NCBI GenBank assembly: GCA_045576195.1
Contig: JAZNFZ010000071.1
Location: 38,522-102,521, forward strand
DNA from: Firm-07 sp045576195
Lineage (GTDB): Bacteria > Bacillota > Clostridia > Oscillospirales > CAG-272
Reading direction: 5' to 3'
Length of the DNA stretch: 64,000 bases
Shown here: positions 25,493-33,910 of the stretch, piece by piece
Layout of the letters: the number at the start of each line of letters is the position of its first letter
Position numbering within the stretch: position 1 is the first letter of the stretch
The notes under the pieces: model-generated
The model's database searches: none
What the model was told of the DNA's origin: nothing
The model's input: only the letters and a program-made list of their open reading frames with translations
Position numbers and translations under genes: made by a program

Positions 25493-26338
25493 ATGGGTGA
25501 TAACAGATTTTCCTGCTCCGGTAACGTGGCCGCGGCACGGGAATCCTTTGGGATCGAGGCAGGACGGATCCTGGATGCTTGCCGTGACAGAGATTGCTTT
25601 GAGGACGTGCGCGTATTCCTGACCGGTGTCGGCGAGGATTTGATCGCGCGTACCGGCAGTGTTCGCGTAAAATGCGCGGAGATCACGGGCTCGTATATCG
25701 GCGTTGATCCCGTTCAGTTCAATCGCGGCTTTTATTCGGTGACCATTAAGTTTTATGTAAGCTGCCTCTTTGAGGTTTGTGTTCCCATTGGACATTCCCA
25801 GGAGTTTGAGGGTGTTGCGGTGCTGGAGAAGCGCGTTGTGCTTTACGGCGGCGAGAGCAACACCAGTATTTTCAGAAGCAGCGCAAACACCGGCTCTTAT
25901 TGCGCGATCCCCGAGCCTGTTTGCGGCAAATGCAACAATCCCGAGGCGGTGGTCGAGGTGGTTCAGCCTGTTGTTTTGGGTGCCAGAATTACCGATAACA
26001 CCCACGAATGCCATTGTTGCTGCTGCTGCAATGACATTCCCGCGCAGATCACGGGCGGTCTTAACGGGCCTCTTGTTGACTGCGACGACGGAGACGGCAG
26101 ACGCTATCTTACCGTTTCGCTTGGGCTCTTTTCTGTCATCCGTCTGGTGCGCCAGGGTCAGTTCTTGATCGAGGCCAGAGAGTACTGTATTCCCGACAAG
26201 GAATGCGTAACGCCCGATGAGGACGATCCCTGCGGCAGTTTCCGCAAGATGCCGTTCCCGGCCTCTGCCTTCTGCCCCTCGGCGCTGCCTCTTGAGGCAC
26301 CGCCCGCCCGCGGCGGCCGCTGCGGCTGCAATTCCTGA
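25493..26338 (+). CDS. cysteine-rich conserved clostridial protein, probably spore-associated
   Basis: Function unknown. 281 residues with about 22 cysteines, including a run of five after ECH near residue 178. No signal peptide or transmembrane helix. The first half contains DACRDRDCFEDVRVFL and VDPVQFNRGFYSV, features I recall from a Cys-rich family common in spore-forming Clostridia; a disulfide-linked spore coat or exosporium protein is plausible (compare Cys-rich exosporium proteins of clostridia) but unproven. The C-terminal tail is Pro/Ala/Gly-rich and ends GGRCGCNS. AGGAGG at 25476-25481. The forespore-type promoter at 25430 supports a sporulation role. Confidence 0.7.
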   Translation: MGDNRFSCSGNVAAARESFGIEAGRILDACRDRDCFEDVRVFLTGVGEDLIARTGSVRVKCAEITGSYIGVDPVQFNRGFYSVTIKFYVSCLFEVCVPIGHSQEFEGVAVLEKRVVLYGGESNTSIFRSSANTGSYCAIPEPVCGKCNNPEAVVEVVQPVVLGARITDNTHECHCCCCCNDIPAQITGGLNGPLVDCDDGDGRRYLTVSLGLFSVIRLVRQGQFLIEAREYCIPDKECVTPDEDDPCGSFRKMPFPASAFCPSALPLEAPPARGGRCGCNS

Positions 26339-26340
26339 TC

Positions 26341-26376
26341 AAAAAAGCTCACGGGAGTTTTCCCGTGAGCTTTTTT
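26341..26376. terminator. bidirectional terminator after the Cys-rich gene
   Basis: A perfect 16-bp stem (26341-26356 with 26361-26376) with a GTTT loop and A/T tracts at both ends; it serves the convergent AraC-type gene too. Confidence 0.9.
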
Positions 26377-26385
26377 GGAATATGA

Positions 26386-27360
26386 TCAAGGATTGCTCTT
26401 TTTGTTTCGCCTCCAGCGGAAGGGAGAGCACTGATAGCGCTCCTTGAACTGGTTGTGGAAAAAGCTGGTGTTTTCATAGCCCACGGCAATGATGATGTCG
26501 CCGATGGGAAGATCGGTGGTGTCAAGCAGTCGGATGGCCTCCTTGAAGCGCTCCTCCTGCAGCAGCTGGCTGAAGGTCATACCGCAAAGCTCGCGCACAC
26601 GCTTGGAAAGATAGGGAACACTGAGCCCCAGCTTTCCTGCCAGCTCGGCAAGGGTCGCCGTGCGGAATTCGGTTCGCAGGTAGTCCTCAATGCGAACCTT
26701 CAGCAGCTCGGTGTCGGAGCGGTGGCGCGCCGCGGTGATCATACATTCGGGAAGCTCGCCGAAATAGCGCAGGATCAGCGAGACGGTGGCCTTCAGGGTA
26801 TCCTCGCTTGCTATATCGTTGCCAACAAGGGCATAGCAAAGATTTTCAAACAAATTTTCAAGAGGCAGCACGCCCTCGGTGGAGAAAAGCATATACTCCG
26901 CCTCGCCGTTTGAGCGGATGTTCTCTGCAATAAAGGAGGAAAGCGGAGAGTAGGAGGGAAGCGCGCAGGCAAGAGAGTGGAAGCACTCGGTCGTCATCAT
27001 AATGTTGATGGCAAGATCGCTCTCCTGAGTTTTGCGGACACTGTGCTGAATGTGTCGGTTGAGCAGCAGCACATCGCCCTGGTGCATTTTGATCTCGCGG
27101 TGCTTGACCACGTGCGTGATCTCACCTGAGCAAACATAGGTCATTTCCACATAGTTGTGACCGTGTGCGGGAAAATCGGCAAAGCGGGTGTGGCGGCGCA
27201 GGGAGATCTGTCTCTCCTCCTGCATCAGCCGATGGTTGTTGACCACAAAATCCTTGGCAAATGCCGTATAAAGGCGCTTGTTGACCTTTTGCTCACCCTC
27301 TAAGATCCGTTGCTCCTCGTCGTTGATCTGTGCAAGCTTTAGCAGAATATCATTTGTCAT
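26386..27360 (-). CDS. AraC-family transcriptional regulator with cupin sensor domain
   Basis: 324 residues. An N-terminal cupin-like effector domain (HGHNYVEMTYVCSGEITH near residue 66, GDVLLLN near 94) is followed by a C-terminal AraC-type pair of helix-turn-helix motifs (TLAELAGKLGLSVPYLSKRV near 243 and IGDIIIAVGYENTSFFHNQFK near 288). It is divergent from rhaA with a 169-nt shared gap, so it is likely the rhamnose-responsive regulator (context inference). The promoter at 27397-27425 reads toward this gene. Confidence 0.88.
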   Translation of the reverse strand: MTNDILLKLAQINDEEQRILEGEQKVNKRLYTAFAKDFVVNNHRLMQEERQISLRRHTRFADFPAHGHNYVEMTYVCSGEITHVVKHREIKMHQGDVLLLNRHIQHSVRKTQESDLAINIMMTTECFHSLACALPSYSPLSSFIAENIRSNGEAEYMLFSTEGVLPLENLFENLCYALVGNDIASEDTLKATVSLILRYFGELPECMITAARHRSDTELLKVRIEDYLRTEFRTATLAELAGKLGLSVPYLSKRVRELCGMTFSQLLQEERFKEAIRLLDTTDLPIGDIIIAVGYENTSFFHNQFKERYQCSPFRWRRNKKSNP

Positions 27361-27396
27361 GACGGATACTCCTTTGTCGAAATAGGTCTTTTTTTC

Positions 27397-27425
27397 ATTT
27401 TAGCATAAATGAAAACAAAAAGCAA
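27397..27425 (-). promoter_or_regulatory. SigA-type promoter for the AraC-family gene
   Basis: Minus strand TTGCTT (27420-27425), 17-nt spacer, TAAAAT (27397-27402). Confidence 0.6.
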
Positions 27426-27458
27426 GTGTTAAAATTAAAAAAAGCCCCCTTTTTGTGA

Positions 27459-27498
27459 AATAATAGTTCTTATTATTGTGAGTCATCTGTGATACAAT
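27459..27498 (+). promoter_or_regulatory. rhaA promoter region with palindromic operator candidate
   Basis: A perfect 7-bp inverted repeat, AATAATA / TATTATT with 5-nt centre (27459-27477), overlaps the position of a weak -35 (TTATTA, 27470-27475) spaced 17 nt from TACAAT (27493-27498). A weak -35 with an operator over it fits activator control. Confidence 0.5.
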
Positions 27499-27529
27499 GG
27501 AGTTAATGAAGATCAGGAGGTAATGATCA

Positions 27530-28780
27530 ATGAGCACGATGTATGATATTGCAAAGCAACAGTACGCAAAGCTTGGCGTTGATACCGAGGAGGTCATCCG
27601 ACGCCTTGGAGACTTTTCCATTTCCATGCATTGCTGGCAGGGCGATGATGTGCGCGGATTTGACACCAAGGAGGCGCTTTCCGGCGGCATTCAGACCACG
27701 GGCAATTATCCCGGTCGCGCCACCACCCCCGACGAGCTGATGGCGGATATTGACAAGGCACTTTCGCTGATCGGCGGCAAGCATAAGCTGAATCTGCATG
27801 CCTGCTATGCAATCTTTGAGGATGGCGAATTCGCAGACCGCGACAAGCTTGAGCCCAAGCATTTCAGCCGCTGGGTGGAGTTTGCCAAGGCGCGCGGTAT
27901 GGGACTTGATTTCAACCCCACCTTTTTCTCGCACCCCATGGCAGCCTCAGGCCTCACGCTTTCCTCTCCCGATGAAGCGGTGCGCCGCTTCTGGATCGAG
28001 CACGGCAAGGCCTGCCTTCGCATTTCCGAGTATTTCGCCAAGGAAACGGGCATGCCTTGTGTGATGAACATCTGGATCCCCGACGGCTACAAGGATGTTC
28101 CCGCAGACCGCATCGGCCCGCGCGAGCGCTTTGCCAAGGCTCTTGATGAGATCCTTGCCGAGCCCTATGACAAGGATCTGGTTTATGTTTGCCTTGAGTC
28201 CAAGGTCTTTGGCATTGGCGTGGAGTCCTATACGGTGGGCTCGGCTGAGTTTGCCCTCAACTATGTAAATCAAAAGGGAATCGTTCCCCTGATGGACAAC
28301 GGTCACTATCATCCCACCGAGGTGGTTTCCGATAAGATCTCCTCGATGCTGCTCTTCCACAAAAAGGTGGCACTGCACGTTACAAGAGGTGTCCGTTGGG
28401 ATAGCGACCACGTGGTGCGCCTTGACGACGAGACTCGTGAGATCGCCAAGGAGCTGGTGGTCTCGGGCCGTCTTGACGATGTTGCCGTGGCACTGGACTT
28501 CTTTGATGCCAGCATCAACCGCATCGCGGCCTGGGTTATCGGTATGCGTAATATGCAGCGCGCCGTTCTTTCCGCTATGCTTCTGCCGCAGAATTACATG
28601 AAAAAGCTGCAGGATAACGGCGAATACACCGAGCTGCTGATGCTGGGTGAGGAGCTGAAGTCCTATCCCGAGGGAGCGGTTTGGGCAGAGTTTTGCAGCC
28701 GCGCAGGAGTTCCTGCCGACGAGAGCTGGTATAAGATCGTCAAAGAATACGAGGCAAGCGTGCTTGCAAAGCGCGCATAA
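27530..28780 (+). CDS. rhaA: L-rhamnose isomerase
   Basis: Interconverts L-rhamnose and L-rhamnulose; metal-dependent, cytoplasmic. 416 residues, the family's usual length, with SMHCWQGDDVRGFD near residue 32, NLHACYA near 87, a metal-binding ESK region near 224, MDNGHYHPTE near 255 and VRWDSDHVVR near 285. AGGAGG at 27515-27520 sets the start. No rhamnulokinase, aldolase or transporter gene lies next to it, so the pathway is completed elsewhere or the enzyme serves another deoxysugar or aldose. Preceded by a divergent AraC regulator. Confidence 0.94.
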   Translation: MSTMYDIAKQQYAKLGVDTEEVIRRLGDFSISMHCWQGDDVRGFDTKEALSGGIQTTGNYPGRATTPDELMADIDKALSLIGGKHKLNLHACYAIFEDGEFADRDKLEPKHFSRWVEFAKARGMGLDFNPTFFSHPMAASGLTLSSPDEAVRRFWIEHGKACLRISEYFAKETGMPCVMNIWIPDGYKDVPADRIGPRERFAKALDEILAEPYDKDLVYVCLESKVFGIGVESYTVGSAEFALNYVNQKGIVPLMDNGHYHPTEVVSDKISSMLLFHKKVALHVTRGVRWDSDHVVRLDDETREIAKELVVSGRLDDVAVALDFFDASINRIAAWVIGMRNMQRAVLSAMLLPQNYMKKLQDNGEYTELLMLGEELKSYPEGAVWAEFCSRAGVPADESWYKIVKEYEASVLAKRA

Positions 28781-28785
28781 GCAAG

Positions 28786-28817
28786 AAAAGAGATGCGGGT
28801 ATGCCCGCATCTCTTTT
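28786..28817. terminator. bidirectional terminator between rhaA and the Na/Pi transporter
   Basis: A perfect 14-bp stem (28786-28799 with 28804-28817), TATG loop, T-run on the right. Confidence 0.9.
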
Positions 28818-28822
28818 TTTAT

Positions 28823-30568
28823 TTAGTTTAGCGCATATTTTTTACCGTATGCCAAGACCGCCCTTTTATAGTCGCCGTCGCCTTTTTTCAGGCTTTCGGT
28901 ATAACCGTGCATGCCAAGGCCGCCCTGTGCGATTTCGATCACACAGCCCGCGATGTTGGAGCAATGATCGGCCACCCTTTCTAGATCGGTGAGAATATCG
29001 GTCAGAATAAAGCCTTGCTCAATGGTGCAGCCATTTTCCTTCAAGCGACGGATATGATTGGCCTTGATCCCTGCTTGCAGCCCGTCGATCACCTCCTCAA
29101 GAGGCTCCACAAGTCTTGCCGTATCCATATCATTCTGCCCATAGCTGCCAAGCGCGTGATCAAGGATCTCCGCCACCGCTGCCATCATCACATCAAGCTC
29201 AGCCATCGCATCATCGGAGAAGGCAAGCTGCTTGTCATGCATTTCGGCGGCGGCCTCCATCAGATTGACCGCGTGGTCGGAGAGTCGCTCAAAATCGCTG
29301 ATCATATGCAGCATCTTGGTGACCTCCACACTATCCGATGCGCTCAGATCTCTTGCAGAAAGCTCTACCAGATAGGAGCCGATCTCGTCCTCAAACACAT
29401 CCACCGCCCGTTCCTTTTTCTCTACATCAGAGCACATCTTTGTATCGTATTCCCGCAGCAGTGAGAATGCTTCTTTTAACGCGGTATGTGCCGTTTCTGC
29501 CATCGTAACGGTAGTGGCGCGGCATTGCTGAATGGCTACCGCAGGCGTGGCCATCAGACGGGGATCAAGCAGGGTGTAGCGCTCCTCCCTTGATCTGTCT
29601 CTGACGGTGATCACCGCAAGGCGCTCCAGCAGCTTGCCGAAGGGAAGAAGGAGCGCAGTGCAAAGCAGGTTGAAGGCGGTGTGCACCATGGCAATGCCCG
29701 CCTGATCGATCCGTGCTAAGACCAGAGGGAAGCGGAAAATACCGTGGAGCAAGTAAAAGACAGCAAGGATCACCAGGGTACCGATGATGTTAAAATAAAG
29801 GTGCACCATCGCCACGCGCTTGGCGTTTTTGTTGGCACCTACCGAGGAAATGAGCGCCGTGGCGCAGGTGCCGATGTTTTGCCCCATAATAATGGGAATG
29901 GCCGCGCCGTAGCTGACTGCCACACTCCCGCAAAGTGCCTGCAGAATACCCACGGAGGCGGAGGAGCTTTGGATCACGGCAGTGATCACCGCTCCCGCAA
30001 GCACACCGAAGAACGGATTTTCAAACAGCAAAAGCGCCTTGCCAAAGGCCTCATTTTCCGCAAGGGGCGCCACCGCATCGGACATCAGATCCATACCGAA
30101 TATCAGCACGGAAAAACCGAGGAGGATGAGGCCAATGTCCTTCTTCTTCGGATTTTTGATAAAGCAATAAAGGATCACGCCGATGAGTGCGAGAACGGGG
30201 GTAAAGGATGTTGGCTTAAACAGCGTGATGAGAAGGCTATCGCCTTCAATACCCGTCAGACTGAGGATCCACGACGTAATGGTGGTTCCCACATTGGCGC
30301 CCATAATGATCGGAATGGCACCCGAAAGCGTCATCACGCCCGAGTTGACGAAGCCAACCAGCATCACCGTGGTTGCCGAGGAGCTTTGGATGATCGCCGT
30401 AACGATCGCACCGAGCAAAAAGCCCTTGACAGGGCTGGAGCTTAAGTTTTGGAGCAGCGATTTCAGGTGGTTTCCCGCGCTTTTCTCCAGTGCCTCACCC
30501 ACCAGGGACATGCCGAACAAAAACAGAGCCACACCGCCAAGCAGATGCAATATATCAATTAAATTCAT
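28823..30568 (-). CDS. Na+/phosphate cotransporter with PhoU-like domain
   Basis: 581 residues. The N-terminal half holds two inverted Na/Pi-cotransporter repeats with the signature QSSSATT (near residue 61) and QSSSASVG (near residue 201), and GANVGTT / GQNIGTC loops. The C-terminal 230 residues are soluble, helical and PhoU-like (EDEIGSYLVEL, ISDFERLSDHAVNL, DLERVADHCSNIA). It probably exports or imports phosphate with sodium. Single gene between two terminators; on the minus strand a TATACT -10 (30613-30618 region) is visible but its -35 is poor. Confidence 0.9.
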   Translation of the reverse strand: MNLIDILHLLGGVALFLFGMSLVGEALEKSAGNHLKSLLQNLSSSPVKGFLLGAIVTAIIQSSSATTVMLVGFVNSGVMTLSGAIPIIMGANVGTTITSWILSLTGIEGDSLLITLFKPTSFTPVLALIGVILYCFIKNPKKKDIGLILLGFSVLIFGMDLMSDAVAPLAENEAFGKALLLFENPFFGVLAGAVITAVIQSSSASVGILQALCGSVAVSYGAAIPIIMGQNIGTCATALISSVGANKNAKRVAMVHLYFNIIGTLVILAVFYLLHGIFRFPLVLARIDQAGIAMVHTAFNLLCTALLLPFGKLLERLAVITVRDRSREERYTLLDPRLMATPAVAIQQCRATTVTMAETAHTALKEAFSLLREYDTKMCSDVEKKERAVDVFEDEIGSYLVELSARDLSASDSVEVTKMLHMISDFERLSDHAVNLMEAAAEMHDKQLAFSDDAMAELDVMMAAVAEILDHALGSYGQNDMDTARLVEPLEEVIDGLQAGIKANHIRRLKENGCTIEQGFILTDILTDLERVADHCSNIAGCVIEIAQGGLGMHGYTESLKKGDGDYKRAVLAYGKKYALN

Positions 30569-30728
30569 AAAATGTCGCGCATCCTTTCTTCACATTTCAT
30601 TTATAGTATAGCATGATCCTTCTTCTGAAAAACAGATAAAAAAGTGACAGATAAGGACACCTCATTTCGCCAAAAATCGATGACTTTCACAAAATTTTTA
30701 ATGGGGTGGATCTTTTTTTTGAAATCAC

Positions 30729-30757
30729 TTTACAAATTCAGATTTTTTTGGTATACT
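30729..30757 (+). promoter_or_regulatory. SigA promoter for the CofE-like gene
   Basis: TTTACA at 30729-30734, 17-nt spacer, TATACT at 30752-30757. Confidence 0.8.
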
Positions 30758-30813
30758 AATTGTTGTGAAAAATTCGTAACGCCCGCTTAAGCGAGCAAAA
30801 GGAGTGTATGATT

Positions 30814-32007
30814 ATGAGCCGTATGGTCGGTACCGTATCTCGCGGTGTTCGCGCGCCCATTATCCGCAGCGGAGATGATCTTGTTGATATTGTCAGCTCT
30901 TCGGTGATCGAGGCTGCCCGTGAGGATGGTTTTCAAATCAAGGATCGTGATATTATCGCGATGACGGAGGCAATTGTTGCTCGCGCGCAGGGCAACTACG
31001 CCACAATAGACGATATTGCGGCCGATGTACGCACCAAATTTGGCGGAGAAACGGTTGGTGTTATCTTCCCGATCCTTTCCCGCAACCGCTTTTCGGTCTG
31101 CCTTACAGGCATTGCCAAGGGTGCAAAAAAGATCGTGCTGATGCTTTCCTATCCCTCCGATGAGGTAGGCAATCACCTGATCAGCCTTGATGCACTTGAC
31201 GAAAAGGGAATTGACCCTTATCGGGATGTGCTGGATCTTGCGCGCTACCGCGAGTGCTTTGGCTACGAGAAGCATCGCTTTACAGGCGTGGATTATGTGG
31301 AGTTTTATGAGAAGCTGATCCGCGATGCGGGTGCTGACTGCGAGATCATCTTTGCAAACGATCCCCGCGCCATCCTTTCCTATACCAAAAACGTGCTGAA
31401 CTGCGATATTCACACTCGCCAGCGCACCAAGAGGCTGCTGAAGGCTGCAGGTGCCGAGGTGGTATTCGGTATGGACGAGATCCTGACCGCCCCCGTTAAC
31501 GGCAGCGGCTATAACGAGAACTACGGTCTTCTTGGCTCTAACAAGGCGACCGAAACCCAGGTCAAGCTCTTCCCGAGAGATTGCCAGAAGCTGGTTCAGG
31601 ATATCCAGGCTCGCGTGCTGAAGGAAACAGGTAAGTATGTTGAGGTGATGGTTTACGGCGACGGTGCATTCAAGGATCCTGTCGGAAAGATCTGGGAGCT
31701 TGCAGACCCGGTCGTTTCTCCCGCCTATACCGCAGGTCTTGAGGGAACACCCAACGAGCTGAAGCTGAAATATCTTGCCGACAACGATTTTGCCGCACTT
31801 TCGGGCGAGGCGCTGAAGGATGCCATCAAGGCCAAGATCCAAGAAAAGGACGACAATCTGGTGGGCCAAATGGTCTCGGAGGGCACCACACCAAGACGCT
31901 TGACCGACCTTATCGGCTCGCTGTGCGATCTGACCTCGGGCTCGGGCGACAAGGGCACACCCATCGTGCATATCCAGGGCTATTTTGACAACTATACAAC
32001 CGAATAA
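30814..32007 (+). CDS. coenzyme F420:L-glutamate ligase-like protein (CofE family)
   Basis: 397 residues. The N-terminal half carries CofE/FbiB-type features: VRAPIIRSGDDLVDIV near residue 12, a DRDIIAMTEAIVARAQG strand-helix and later VFGMDEILTAPVNGSGYNEN. In archaea and actinobacteria CofE adds glutamate to F420; most Clostridia do not make F420, so the substrate here is unknown and could be another amide-bond formation. Two ATGs are possible, 30808 and 30814; GGAG at 30801-30804 favours 30814. No other F420 genes are present. Followed closely by a TRIC-type channel gene. Confidence 0.82.
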   Translation: MSRMVGTVSRGVRAPIIRSGDDLVDIVSSSVIEAAREDGFQIKDRDIIAMTEAIVARAQGNYATIDDIAADVRTKFGGETVGVIFPILSRNRFSVCLTGIAKGAKKIVLMLSYPSDEVGNHLISLDALDEKGIDPYRDVLDLARYRECFGYEKHRFTGVDYVEFYEKLIRDAGADCEIIFANDPRAILSYTKNVLNCDIHTRQRTKRLLKAAGAEVVFGMDEILTAPVNGSGYNENYGLLGSNKATETQVKLFPRDCQKLVQDIQARVLKETGKYVEVMVYGDGAFKDPVGKIWELADPVVSPAYTAGLEGTPNELKLKYLADNDFAALSGEALKDAIKAKIQEKDDNLVGQMVSEGTTPRRLTDLIGSLCDLTSGSGDKGTPIVHIQGYFDNYTTE

Positions 32008-32008
32008 C

Positions 32009-32044
32009 AAATTCCCCTCGCGATAAAAATCGCGGGGGGAATTT
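32009..32044 (+). promoter_or_regulatory. intergenic hairpin before the TRIC-type gene
   Basis: A 16-bp stem (32009-32024 with 32029-32044, one G-U pair) with AAAA loop. The U-tract is poor (AATTTATAG), so termination should be leaky. The next gene's GGGGAG at 32047-32052 lies 2 nt beyond the stem, and the CCCCT of the left arm could alternatively pair with it. Confidence 0.6.
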
Positions 32045-32058
32045 ATAGGGGAGTTTTT

Positions 32059-32718
32059 ATGCTTGACACCGTTTTTTTAGTTCTGCAGTGTATCGGCGTT
32101 TTTTCGTTTTCCATTACAGGCACGATCATTGCCATCCGCAAAAAAACAGACTTTATCGGCGCACTTTTTTTCGCGCTTTTAACCTCGTTTGGCGGCGGCA
32201 TTCTTCGTGATGTAACATTGGGGCACATCCCCCGTCTTTTCACAGAGCCCACCTATTACATTATGGCAATCGTTTGCATCACTACCTCGCTTTTGTGCTT
32301 TCATCTGGCGTTTATCGAGCCTATTGGCCGCTTCATCGGCAAGCACCGCCATAATTTTTTTCTGGAAGCCACAGATGCTCTTGGCCTTTCTCTGTTTTGC
32401 GTGCTCGGTGTCGATGCGACGCGCTCCGTTGTAGGGGAGGGCGCGATTCCGTTGATTTTGATTTTCGGTGGCTTTATCACAGGCGTAGGCGGCGGAATGC
32501 TGCGCGACATTTGCTCCGCGCAGATCCCATCCATCTTCAAAAAGGATATCTATCTCATTCCCGCTGTGCTCGGCTCGGCGCTTTACACCCTTACATATCC
32601 GCATTGGAATCATTTGCTCGCAGTATCGGTGGCTGCAGGCCTGATCATGTGCATCCGCCTGCTCGCCTATTTCTTCCGTTGGAATATGCCAATACATAAG
32701 GACACAAACGAAAAATAA
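32059..32718 (+). CDS. TRIC-type channel family membrane protein (UPF0126)
   Basis: 219 residues, seven predicted transmembrane helices in two repeats, each with the family's Gly-rich kink motif: GGGILRDVTLG near residue 50 and GGGMLRDICS near residue 141. Prokaryotic relatives form trimeric cation channels; the physiological ion in bacteria is unclear. GGGGAG at 32047-32052 precedes the ATG. Probably read through from the CofE-like gene past a leaky hairpin. Confidence 0.88.
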   Translation: MLDTVFLVLQCIGVFSFSITGTIIAIRKKTDFIGALFFALLTSFGGGILRDVTLGHIPRLFTEPTYYIMAIVCITTSLLCFHLAFIEPIGRFIGKHRHNFFLEATDALGLSLFCVLGVDATRSVVGEGAIPLILIFGGFITGVGGGMLRDICSAQIPSIFKKDIYLIPAVLGSALYTLTYPHWNHLLAVSVAAGLIMCIRLLAYFFRWNMPIHKDTNEK

Positions 32719-32746
32719 AAAAAGGCACGCGCAGCGTGCCTTTTTT
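32717..32746. terminator. bidirectional terminator between TRIC-type gene and methyltransferase gene
   Basis: A 13-bp stem (32718-32730 with 32734-32746) with a GCA loop, A-run on the left and T-run on the right; the minus-strand stop codon overlaps its edge. Confidence 0.88.
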
Positions 32747-33512
32747 ATTTGTTTCGGCGCAGAATCTCAAACGCCATTACCGTAGTGGCTGATGCGGTCG
32801 ACAGGGAACCGCGAAACGCGCGGCCGTAATCAATGCGGACGGTCTCGTCGGCAAGGGTAAGCAGGGAAGCGGAAATGCCGCGCTTCTCACCGCCCACAAT
32901 AAGCAAAACGGGCTTTTTAAGGTTTGCCTCATAAAGAGAGACCGAGTTTCTAATTCCCGCGCAAATCACGCGATACCCCGCCTTTTTTGCCTCTATGACT
33001 GCCTCCTCTGGCTTACCTACCCACGCGGGCAGGATCTCGGATGCTCCCGCAGAGGACTTGGCCACAATCCCTGCGGCAGAGAGCCAATTTCGCTCTCCCA
33101 GCAAGATGCCGTCACATCCCGCCGCGTAAAGCGAGCGCAGGGCGTAGCCGAAATTATAAGGGTCCTCAATGCCATCAAGCAGACAAAGGAAGCCGCCTTG
33201 GGGCAGATTTTGAGTGGAGGCGGCGGGAAGCGTGCGAGCACCGCACCGTGCGACCACGCCGCCGTGCGAGCTGCCGTTGGCAAGGGAATCGATCAGATCA
33301 GCCTCGCAGAGCGTGAGGGGAATGGATAATTGCTCACATTTTTTGGCAAGAAAGGCAAGCTCCCTTGCTTTTTTTGCCTTTTTTGCGCGGTCAAAGTAAA
33401 TCTCATACACGATTCTGTCGTTCACGCCTGTCTCAATGGCACCAAAAAGCGCCGAAAGGGAGGTCATTCCTTCCAAAATGCAGGCCTCTCCTATCATTAT
33501 TTCATCCTTCAT
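32745..33512 (-). CDS. TrmH/SpoU-family RNA 2'-O-methyltransferase
   Basis: Methylates a ribose 2'-OH in rRNA or tRNA using SAM; target unknown. 255 residues from the ATG at 33512 (GGAG 7 nt upstream); the frame opens 60 nt earlier. SpoU motifs: LDGIEDPYNFGYALRSLYAAG (motif 1 region, near residue 112), VGGEKRGIS (motif 2, near residue 206) and a C-terminal FRGSLSTASATTVMAFE with the motif 3 Ser where most members have SLNVSVA; the substitution of Asn by Ser is notable. N-terminal substrate-binding domain present. Promoter at 33581-33609. Confidence 0.85.
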   Translation of the reverse strand: MKDEIMIGEACILEGMTSLSALFGAIETGVNDRIVYEIYFDRAKKAKKARELAFLAKKCEQLSIPLTLCEADLIDSLANGSSHGGVVARCGARTLPAASTQNLPQGGFLCLLDGIEDPYNFGYALRSLYAAGCDGILLGERNWLSAAGIVAKSSAGASEILPAWVGKPEEAVIEAKKAGYRVICAGIRNSVSLYEANLKKPVLLIVGGEKRGISASLLTLADETVRIDYGRAFRGSLSTASATTVMAFEILRRNK

Positions 33513-33580
33513 CGCGTTTCTCCGGTTATTTTTACAAGATTTTGAGCATAGGCTTTGATAGAAAACCATCACATACTCAC

Positions 33581-33609
33581 ATTATAGCAAAAACTGTGCC
33601 AAAATTCAA
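33581..33609 (-). promoter_or_regulatory. SigA promoter for the SpoU-family methyltransferase
   Basis: Minus strand TTGAAT (33604-33609), 17-nt spacer, TATAAT (33581-33586). It overlaps the region where a spoIIID promoter must lie. Confidence 0.75.
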
Positions 33610-33628
33610 CAGGAAAGAGAAGAATGGA

Positions 33629-33910
33629 ATGAATTTAGATTTTTCTGAATTGGAGCGTTGCGAGCAAATCGGCAGATACATCAAGGAAACGGGAGCGACC
33701 GTGCGAGAGGCGGCTCGCCATTTCGGCATCAGCAAAAGCACGGTACATAAGGATGTGACTGCTGCGCTGCGCTCGGTGGACATTGGCCTTTACCGCCAGG
33801 TGGATGAAATTTTGCAGCGAAACAAACGGGAGCGCCACCTGCGCGGCGGTGAAGCGACCAGGAGAAAATATCAAAGAGAGCAAGAAAAAAGACTCGGCAA
33901 CAGAAATTAA
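33629..33910 (+). CDS. spoIIID: stage III sporulation transcriptional regulator SpoIIID
   Basis: Mother-cell DNA-binding protein that adjusts the SigE regulon and leads to SigK. 93 residues; helix-turn-helix at about 24-43 (TVREAARHFGISKSTVHKDV), followed by the basic C-terminal helix (RHLRGGEATRRKYQ) that SpoIIID uses for DNA contact. ATG 33629 follows AGGAAAGAG. A CATACTCA box at 33572-33579 resembles a SigE -10, but no -35 at proper spacing was found. Its 3' side opens into an AT-rich non-coding gap. Confidence 0.95.
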   Translation: MNLDFSELERCEQIGRYIKETGATVREAARHFGISKSTVHKDVTAALRSVDIGLYRQVDEILQRNKRERHLRGGEATRRKYQREQEKRLGNRN

